From assembly GCA_021647585.1 (NCBI GenBank), contig JAKIUK010000097.1, positions 1-12,418 of the forward strand: a stretch of 12,418 bases of DNA, written 5' to 3'. This DNA comes from Methylococcaceae bacterium (GTDB lineage: Bacteria; Pseudomonadota; Gammaproteobacteria; Methylococcales; Methylomonadaceae). The stretch's first letter is position 1. The number at the start of each line of letters is the position of its first letter. Position numbers and translations under genes: made by a program. Below are positions 7,445 to 12,418 of the stretch, one piece after another. The notes beneath the pieces are model-generated. The model was not told where the DNA came from and ran no database searches. It was given only the letters and a program-made list of their open reading frames with translations.

Positions 7445-10400
7445 ATGCATCAGAAAATTAAAAGTATTTATCTTTTTGTATTCATGCTCGCCCCCTACAG
7501 TGCAGATGCTACGCATGCCTGCCCCCAATGGATTGCAAAAATTGTCTCCCTTGAGGGAAAAGTCGATTCCCAATTTTCAGGCGATATGCTCTGGCATACT
7601 ACCAACAGCAAAGAAACATTTTGTCGTGGTGATAAAATCCGCACAGACCAACATAGTCGAGCAACTCTGCTGTTCAAAAATGAGTCTCGTGCCACGCTTA
7701 ATCAAAACACCACACTGACATTTATTGTCCAAGAGAAAGAATCAACTACCTGGTATATCAATCTGTTTGAAGGCGGCGCTTTTTTCAGAAGTCGACAACC
7801 ACAACGTCTGAATATCCACACTCCTTTTATCAATGCGGTACATGAAGGCACTGAATTCCTGGTGACTGTTGATTCCCAGCAAACCCAAATCAGTGTGTTT
7901 GATGGGCAGGTAGCCGCAACCAATCAGATGGGAAAAATACTGATCAAAAAAGGTTATACAGGGATTGCTCAAAAAGACCTGCCCCCCAGCGTTCAAGCAT
8001 TAAAAATTCGACCTGAAGATGCTGTGCAATGGACATTGTATTATCCGCCCATTGTTGATATTCAAACGCTTGAATTCGCTAAACAGAATAATCTTCAGTC
8101 GGCAATTAATGCTTATCAACAGGGAGATATCTTTCAGGCTTTAACGCTTCTAAACAAGATAACTATCAAGCAACAAAATTGTCGTTATTTAACCCTCAAA
8201 GCGTCTCTGTTGTTAACTGTAGGCAGGGTCGATGAAGCGTTGCCCCTTATTGATAAAGCATTGTTTCTGCAACCCAATAACAGTCATGCCTTTGCATTAC
8301 AAGCAATCATAGCCGTAGCTAAAAACCGGCAGGATAGCGCCTTAAATCTGGCCCAGAAAGCCGTCACTGCTAATCCAAAATCAGCCGTTGCACAGATTGC
8401 TTTATCCTATGCTTATCAATCCAGTTTCAATATAGAGTCTGCTCTGGAAGCCACGCAACAGGCCGTTCATTTATCACCGGATAATGCATTGGCCTGGGCC
8501 AGGCTGGCCGAATTACAGCTTTCAACCGGTGAGCGTAGTGATGCACTGGAATCCGCACAAAAAGCTCAAGCACTCAACCCTGGGCTGGGCCACACCCAAA
8601 CCATCCTCGGTTTTACTTATCTAAGCCAGGTTGATATTGATGAAGCAAAAATAGCCTTTACTAAAGCCATTAATCTCAATTCCGCTGATCCCTTGGCCCG
8701 TTTAGGTTTAGGCTTAGCCAAAATCAGGCAAGGAGACATCGAAGAAGGCACCAGTGATATAGAAACAGCGGTCAGTCTGGACCCAGAAAATGCCATCATG
8801 CGCAGTTATTTGGGCAAAGCCTATTATGAATTAAGAAATGATGGCTATGCTGAAACTGAATTAACCATTGCTAAAGAAATGGACCCGAATGACCCGACAC
8901 CGTGGTTTTATGATGCCATCCGCAAACAGACTACTAACCGGCCGGTAGAAGCTCTGCATGATATGCAGAAGGCGATTGAGCTGAATGATAATCGCGGGGT
9001 TTATCGGTCCAAATTATTGCTGGATGAGGATGCAGCGGCTAGATCAGCCAATATGGCTCGTATTTATCAAGACCTTGGTTTTAGTCGGGTGGCTTTAAAA
9101 GAAGCCTGGAATGCACTAGGTTCTGATTCAACCAACCATTCTGCTCACCGTTTTCTCTCAGATGCTTATATTGGTCAACCCCGTTTCAGAATCGCGAGAG
9201 CCAGCGAACTGTTACAAGCGCAATTACTTCAACCCATCAATATTACGCCAGTACAACCTCAGTTAACCGCTGAAAATATCGGCATTCTGAATAGTACCGG
9301 ACCCTCCCGTTTATCTGCCGGAGAATACGACCCCATGTTCACTTCTAATGGTGCTCATATCCTGCTCAATGGTGCATATGGAAGCAACAATACCATCACT
9401 GACAACGCCATTATTTCTGGAGTTTATGATCGACTATCTTTAAGTTTGGGGCAATTTCATTTTCAGACTGATGGCTTTCGGGAAAACGATGATTATCAGC
9501 AAGATGTCTATAATGCTTTTTTTCAATATGCATTAACACCTGATTTTAATGTCCAGTTTGAATTTAAAACTGATGATGTTAGAAACGGAGATGTACCATT
9601 TCGTTTAAATGGCTTTCATCAAAAAAACCTAAGACAAACCACAGAACAAGATACTGCAAGAGTGGGAGTTCATTACCGTATTGATCCAGAACAAGATGTG
9701 ATTGTTTCAGCTTTTTATAACGTTCGTAAAGAAATTGAACGTAACCTCGTGTTTAATACTGATGACCCAGACTCTTTCCAACATTTTAACCAAAAAAAAT
9801 CAAGTATTAACACTGACAAAGGTTATCAAGTGGAATTGCAATACCTGTATCATCCTGATTCATTTGATATATCAGCCGGTATTGGTTATCTTGAATTAGA
9901 CAATGATAGCGTAGTCTCCAACATAGCCAGATTTACAGAGCCACCTCCAGATATCATCCCCGAATTATCGTTTGGTCCGACACATTCCAAAGATAAAATT
10001 AAAAACTTTAATGCTTATATTTATTCAAAACAAAAATTATTACCTGGATTGATCAGTATTTTAGGTCTCAGTTTTGATTCATATCAATCTGATTTAGTTG
10101 ATCGACAACAGCTAAACCCTAAATTTGGTCTTATTTGGAATCCTATAAAAAACCTTACCTTTCGAGGAGCTGCATTCCGTTCTCTAAAGCGGCGGTTAGC
10201 TACTAATCAAACCATTGAACCAACTCAAATTGCTGGCTTTAACCAGTTTTTCGACGGTTTCAATGGTACTTCTGCATGGCAATATTCGTTTGGCACTGAT
10301 TATCAGCCTATAAATAACGTATTTGTAGGTGGAGAAGTAAACTGGCGATACAACGATGAACCCTTTCTTTCCACCAACTCAAACAGTAGGGATAGAAATG

Positions 10401-10873
10401 AGAATTCACATCTTGCTTATCTATATTGGACGCCAGTAGATTGGTTGTCTTTTAGAGCCAAATACCAATTTGATAAATTTGATCGTGAATTTATAGTTAA
10501 TAATGGTAACCAAATAGATGCAAAGAGCGTATCAACCCAACAGATACCACTTACTATTAATTTTTTCCATTCCAATGGGTTTTTTTCTAAAATGACAGCA
10601 ACGTTTGTTAATCAAAAAGTCTCGACAGTTAGAGATCTTGATTTCCTTCCTGCCAACACCCCTCCACTAAGCAATGATAGTGAGATGTTTTGGACCTTTG
10701 ACACTACTTTGGGTTACCGATTACCCAAAAAATTAGGACTGATAAGTTTTGAAGTAAGGAATCTGTTTGATACTAACTATACTTATCAGTCTACTTTTGA
10801 TGCAAGTGGGCCACAATTAAGCCCTTTTGTCCCTGAGCGGGAGCTTTTTATCAAACTCAGTTTTTTTTATTGA
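7445..10873 (+). CDS. FecR-like/TPR outer-membrane beta-barrel protein, copy 2
   Basis: At 1142 residues, this paralogue has the same layout as the protein at 2784: signal peptide 1-22, FecR-like domain about 30-175, TPRs about 207-575, barrel about 625-1142 ending in IKLSFFY. Residues up to about 545 differ from copy 1 at only three positions near the N-terminus (V26A, D46G, H49L). The barrel is clearly diverged, and even conserved stretches such as QTIEPTQIAGFNQFFDG use different synonymous codons. The 11 extra residues come from four loops: +3 near 764-793, +8 near 820-852, -5 near 975-986 and +5 near 1060-1081. The substrate or partner contacted outside the cell is therefore probably different. 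As in copy 1, no Shine-Dalgarno precedes the ATG. A hairpin with a T-tract begins at its stop codon, before the lipoprotein gene. Confidence 0.85.
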   Translation: MHQKIKSIYLFVFMLAPYSADATHACPQWIAKIVSLEGKVDSQFSGDMLWHTTNSKETFCRGDKIRTDQHSRATLLFKNESRATLNQNTTLTFIVQEKESTTWYINLFEGGAFFRSRQPQRLNIHTPFINAVHEGTEFLVTVDSQQTQISVFDGQVAATNQMGKILIKKGYTGIAQKDLPPSVQALKIRPEDAVQWTLYYPPIVDIQTLEFAKQNNLQSAINAYQQGDIFQALTLLNKITIKQQNCRYLTLKASLLLTVGRVDEALPLIDKALFLQPNNSHAFALQAIIAVAKNRQDSALNLAQKAVTANPKSAVAQIALSYAYQSSFNIESALEATQQAVHLSPDNALAWARLAELQLSTGERSDALESAQKAQALNPGLGHTQTILGFTYLSQVDIDEAKIAFTKAINLNSADPLARLGLGLAKIRQGDIEEGTSDIETAVSLDPENAIMRSYLGKAYYELRNDGYAETELTIAKEMDPNDPTPWFYDAIRKQTTNRPVEALHDMQKAIELNDNRGVYRSKLLLDEDAAARSANMARIYQDLGFSRVALKEAWNALGSDSTNHSAHRFLSDAYIGQPRFRIARASELLQAQLLQPINITPVQPQLTAENIGILNSTGPSRLSAGEYDPMFTSNGAHILLNGAYGSNNTITDNAIISGVYDRLSLSLGQFHFQTDGFRENDDYQQDVYNAFFQYALTPDFNVQFEFKTDDVRNGDVPFRLNGFHQKNLRQTTEQDTARVGVHYRIDPEQDVIVSAFYNVRKEIERNLVFNTDDPDSFQHFNQKKSSINTDKGYQVELQYLYHPDSFDISAGIGYLELDNDSVVSNIARFTEPPPDIIPELSFGPTHSKDKIKNFNAYIYSKQKLLPGLISILGLSFDSYQSDLVDRQQLNPKFGLIWNPIKNLTFRGAAFRSLKRRLATNQTIEPTQIAGFNQFFDGFNGTSAWQYSFGTDYQPINNVFVGGEVNWRYNDEPFLSTNSNSRDRNENSHLAYLYWTPVDWLSFRAKYQFDKFDREFIVNNGNQIDAKSVSTQQIPLTINFFHSNGFFSKMTATFVNQKVSTVRDLDFLPANTPPLSNDSEMFWTFDTTLGYRLPKKLGLISFEVRNLFDTNYTYQSTFDASGPQLSPFVPERELFIKLSFFY

Positions 10874-10902
10874 GCAGAAATCACTTTTGCTCAGAATTTT
10901 TT
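10871..10902 (+). terminator. Intrinsic terminator or attenuator after barrel gene 2
   Basis: A 9-bp stem including one G-U pair (left arm 10871-10879, right arm 10885-10893) closes a 5-base loop. After GAA comes a run of six T (10897-10902). The left arm includes the TGA stop codon of the barrel gene. This looks like a modest Rho-independent terminator located between barrel gene 2 and the lipoprotein gene, so it may reduce read-through to the latter. Cassette 1 has nothing similar at the matching place. Confidence 0.6.
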
Positions 10903-10927
10903 ACGTAATAAGAGGAGTACAATTAAA

Positions 10928-11530
10928 ATGAAAATAAAAATAAAAATAAAAACCATGAGTCAAACCATAGCAATCCTGATGCTAAGCAGTTTGTTAATAT
11001 CATGTTTTGATAAAAAAGATTCAGCTAATTCCACACAGAGACCGGTAACGCCTGAACAAGCATCCAAAAGACTAAATGTTCTTGGCAAAAGACTTGCAAC
11101 AGGGCCGATAAGCAAGATAGATGAAGCACTGATTACAAAGTTAGCACCCATAAAAATACCTAGTCCAATATTAATTAAAAACAATGTTGTGCTAGCTACT
11201 GGCATCAACCATGTTAATAATAATTTTTTCGTATTAAACCCAAGAACAGGGCAAGAAGTAAATTCTTGTGGAAAACTAACTCCCCTCAAAAATAAGAACC
11301 TAAAAATTTGTAATATAACTATTATCGAACCATCAGACGCACTTAGAAATGTTATTAGCATTTCAGCTCCTTTAGATGGAAAAATTGTAAAAGAGGGGGA
11401 AGAAGGATATACCGATATTAAGTTTTTTGTAACAGTAACAGCTGTATATGATGGTTCCGATTGCACTACAACTATAGCAAATGGTGATGGTACTGAAACT
11501 TGTTCGCAAAGACCAAATCGTCGTAGGTAG
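10928..11530 (+). CDS. Small four-cysteine lipoprotein (lipidated paralogue)
   Basis: The 200-residue product has a signal peptide with a lipobox, LISC at 23-26, so Cys26 should be lipidated. Phe and Asp follow the cysteine, without the Asp+2 inner-membrane retention signal, so outer-membrane sorting is likely. GAGGAG at 10912-10917 supports the ATG at 10928 over the Met at codon 10. The start is encoded by a short AAAATA repeat giving Lys-Ile pairs. The C-terminal half matches the protein at 6231: VLATGIN, TGQEV, PSDAL, LDGKIVK and YDGSDCTT, with cysteines at 114, 128, 179 and 192 in equivalent places. It ends in a basic RPNRRR tail not seen in the paralogue. No known family is recognised. 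Position after a FecR/TPR/barrel gene, as for its paralogue, suggests it works with that barrel, as cargo or as a surface partner. Confidence 0.8.
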   Translation: MKIKIKIKTMSQTIAILMLSSLLISCFDKKDSANSTQRPVTPEQASKRLNVLGKRLATGPISKIDEALITKLAPIKIPSPILIKNNVVLATGINHVNNNFFVLNPRTGQEVNSCGKLTPLKNKNLKICNITIIEPSDALRNVISISAPLDGKIVKEGEEGYTDIKFFVTVTAVYDGSDCTTTIANGDGTETCSQRPNRRR

Positions 11531-11583
11531 TTTAAAACTCAAAAAATATAAAACTGAATATCAGAAAATCTTGGAGAAAATCT

Positions 11584-11596
11584 TGGGGTCAGCCAA
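11584..11596 (+). repeat. 13-bp direct repeat, left of toxin-immunity pair
   Basis: TGGGGTCAGCCAA here is repeated exactly at 12267-12279, so the pair brackets the toxin-immunity genes. An exact 13-mer placed on both sides of a two-gene module suggests an insertion or cassette boundary. GGGGTCAG-type motifs are, as I recall, frequent in dispersed proteobacterial repeats, so it may instead be two copies of a genome-wide repeat. Confidence 0.6.
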
Positions 11597-11636
11597 CTTG
11601 ATTTCATCTTTCAGAAAGTAATAATGGAAAAAGAGT

Positions 11637-12056
11637 ATGAATGACGAAAAGTACCTGATCCGTATTGAATCATCAGTCTCACTAGATATTGATTTGTATC
11701 GTAGTGGAAACGCTGATTCCCCTAGATTTGATAATGTAAGAGACAAAGACATTGTTAAATATAAAGATAATGGGTTAATTAAAGTGAGAGGTATGTCGGG
11801 TGGCATATCTACGTTCACTTCCCCAAAACCAGATAAAAACTGGTACTGGATAAAGGCTGGTACGATTGTTCCACCTAAATTAACAATTACTAGAGATAGA
11901 ACTGACCCAGGCACTGGCATCACGCATTATACTATCCGCCCATCAGAAAACATGCTGCTATCAGAATACGTTGAGCAGATGCAAAAAATATCCGGTGTGG
12001 ATAAATTAAAACTTGAGCAAGCAGTTATTCTGGCGGGGCGTTGGGAAAATAATTGA
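11637..12056 (+). CDS. Tse2-like toxin (ADP-ribosyltransferase-like fold)
   Basis: The 139-residue protein resembles Tse2, the Pseudomonas aeruginosa type VI effector toxin that acts in the cytoplasm and has an ADP-ribosyltransferase-like fold. Shared features in the same order are LYR (20-22), a DIV...GL segment (38-47), SGG-x-S-x-F (54-60; GGTSVF in Tse2 as I recall it), G-T-IVPPKL (75-82; GTDIPPDL in Tse2) and ITHYTIRP (95-102; ATHYTIMP in Tse2). There is no signal peptide, membrane segment or delivery domain, so the sequence alone does not say whether it is a type VI effector or an intracellular toxin-antitoxin component. The ATG is preceded only by a weak GGA motif, while the next gene has a strong site, a balance that favours the immunity protein. 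In-frame sequence upstream reaches a stop (11622-11624) without another start. The target is unknown. Confidence 0.75.
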   Translation: MNDEKYLIRIESSVSLDIDLYRSGNADSPRFDNVRDKDIVKYKDNGLIKVRGMSGGISTFTSPKPDKNWYWIKAGTIVPPKLTITRDRTDPGTGITHYTIRPSENMLLSEYVEQMQKISGVDKLKLEQAVILAGRWENN

Positions 12057-12076
12057 TTTCACAAGAGGAGATAAAT

Positions 12077-12259
12077 ATGGATTGGCAAGAAATTAATTGT
12101 CTTATTGAAGCTTTGACCACATTGGTAGAAAAGTACCAAATTGAATTAGAAAATCAAAGTATCGATGATGATACTCGCTCAGATATTTCTAACGACTTGG
12201 CATATACTCAGATTTTACTAGGTGACTACAAAAAAAAACGTGACCAGATAGCTTCTTAG
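12077..12259 (+). CDS. Tsi2-like immunity protein / antitoxin
   Basis: A 60-residue, acidic, all-helical-looking protein directly follows the toxin gene. Two heptad-rich helices (about 5-27 and 33-57) are joined by a short IDDD segment, like the small helical dimer Tsi2 that neutralises Tse2; its length is close to Tsi2 (about 77). I place the start at the ATG at 12077 because AGAGGAG (12064-12070) lies 6 bases before it. A TTG at 12053, overlapping the toxin stop, would add 8 residues but has no comparable site. The 20-bp gap to the toxin stop indicates co-transcription. The family link is from architecture, gene order and length, as sequence similarity is weak. Confidence 0.65.
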   Translation: MDWQEINCLIEALTTLVEKYQIELENQSIDDDTRSDISNDLAYTQILLGDYKKKRDQIAS

Positions 12260-12266
12260 AACATCA

Positions 12267-12279
12267 TGGGGTCAGCCAA
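12267..12279 (+). repeat. 13-bp direct repeat, right of toxin-immunity pair
   Basis: This is an exact copy of TGGGGTCAGCCAA at 11584-11596, beginning 7 bases after the immunity gene stop codon. The distance between the two copies is 683 bp, and the enclosed DNA contains only the toxin and immunity genes. Confidence 0.6.
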
Positions 12280-12338
12280 TAATGCCGCTACCAGTGATGA
12301 ATCAAGTGATTGAATAATAAAAGATTTCATATAAATTA

Positions 12339-12355
12339 AAGTTAAGCTTTAACTT
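12339..12355. repeat. Short inverted repeat before a possible gene start
   Basis: AAGTTAA (12339-12345) and TTAACTT (12349-12355) are perfect inverted arms around GCT. No T-run follows, so it is not a convincing terminator for the immunity gene. It ends 4 bases before an ATG at 12360 and could be an operator. A related AGCTTAACT occurs near 12405. Confidence 0.35.
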
Positions 12356-12359
12356 CATA

Positions 12360-12418
12360 ATGGATATAATTGAATTTCCTACAAAACAATTAATCCTGAG
12401 AAAAAGCTTAACTAATGA
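12360..12418 (+). CDS. Possible start of a plus-strand gene (partial)
   Basis: An open frame from ATG at 12360 reads MDIIEFPTKQLILRKSLTN and runs off the window. No Shine-Dalgarno is visible, and 19 codons are too few to name a function. It is recorded because it is open to the edge and follows a non-coding gap of normal length. Confidence 0.3.
   Translation, partial: MDIIEFPTKQLILRKSLTN

Larger units (their letters stand above)
7275..9045 (+). repeat. Tandem duplication, copy 2: high-identity part
   Basis: This is the partner of 2613-4384, 4661 bp downstream. It comprises the cyclase relic, the nearly unchanged leader and the FecR-TPR coding region. The stretch 7591-9045 appears identical to 2930-4384 (1455 bp). 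A perfect repeat this long is a risk point for short-read assembly, so the join should be confirmed with long reads. Confidence 0.95.

Noticed and set aside
10960..11466. Long open frame (168 codons) on the minus strand across the lipoprotein gene
   Set aside because: The opposite strand has a strong ribosome-binding site, a lipobox and a clear paralogue at 6231. The minus-strand frame has none of these.
11624..11644. Six-codon leader frame MEKEYE overlapping the toxin start
   Set aside because: It is too short and has only a weak ribosome-binding motif. Translational coupling is possible but unsupported.
11561..11923. 120-codon minus-strand open frame overlapping the toxin gene
   Set aside because: The plus strand encodes recognisable Tse2-like blocks and is followed by its partner gene, so the minus-strand frame is a shadow.
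12053..12076. TTG start extending the immunity protein by 8 residues
   Set aside because: AGAGGAG is ideally spaced for the ATG at 12077 and lies inside this extension.
1..12418. CRISPR array, tRNA or rRNA genes
   Set aside because: I saw no regularly spaced short repeats with spacers and no tRNA- or rRNA-like sequence. The large repeats are a gene duplication.

Overview
The window looks like accessory chromosome from a low-GC (roughly 38% by eye), Gram-negative proteobacterium. The reasons are the signal peptides, a lipobox, outer-membrane beta-barrels ending in an aromatic residue, and a CHASE2-type class III cyclase. A gammaproteobacterium from water or sediment is my guess; nothing in the window fixes the genus.

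Layout from left to right. (1) 1-43: probable 5' end of a minus-strand gene leaving the window. (2) 44-404: divergent intergenic region carrying a 136-bp palindromic, MITE-like element (237-372) with perfect 13-bp ends. (3) 405-2672: membrane CHASE2 sensor fused to an adenylate/guanylate cyclase. (4) 2784-6881 and 7445-11530: two tandem copies of a two-gene cassette. Each copy encodes a large periplasmic/outer-membrane protein (signal peptide, FecR-like domain, about nine or ten TPRs, C-terminal beta-barrel), followed by a small exported four-cysteine protein. In cassette 1 the small protein has an ordinary signal peptide; in cassette 2 it is a lipoprotein. (5) 11637-12259: toxin-immunity pair resembling the Pseudomonas Tse2/Tsi2 pair, bracketed by a 13-bp direct repeat. 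(6) 12360-12418: possible start of another plus-strand gene.

The most informative pattern is in the duplication. The copies lie 4661 bp apart. They are identical over 1455 bp (2930-4384 = 7591-9045), covering nearly all of the FecR domain and the TPRs. Just before the barrel they abruptly become diverged paralogues. All length differences between the barrels fall in four presumed loops, and the downstream small proteins have diverged too. This suggests an old duplication whose periplasmic half has been homogenised recently, while each barrel stayed with its own partner. A short relic of the cyclase 3' end (7275-7333) precedes copy 2 and marks the edge of the duplicated block.

Working hypothesis (inference): the cassettes are cognate outer-membrane barrel/exported-protein pairs. 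Their design (TPR + barrel + neighbouring small secreted or lipidated protein) parallels the Slam / type XI secretion logic, but with a FecR domain and a barrel more like a plug-less TonB-dependent receptor. The adjacent CHASE2 cyclase could couple the envelope state to a cyclic nucleotide signal.
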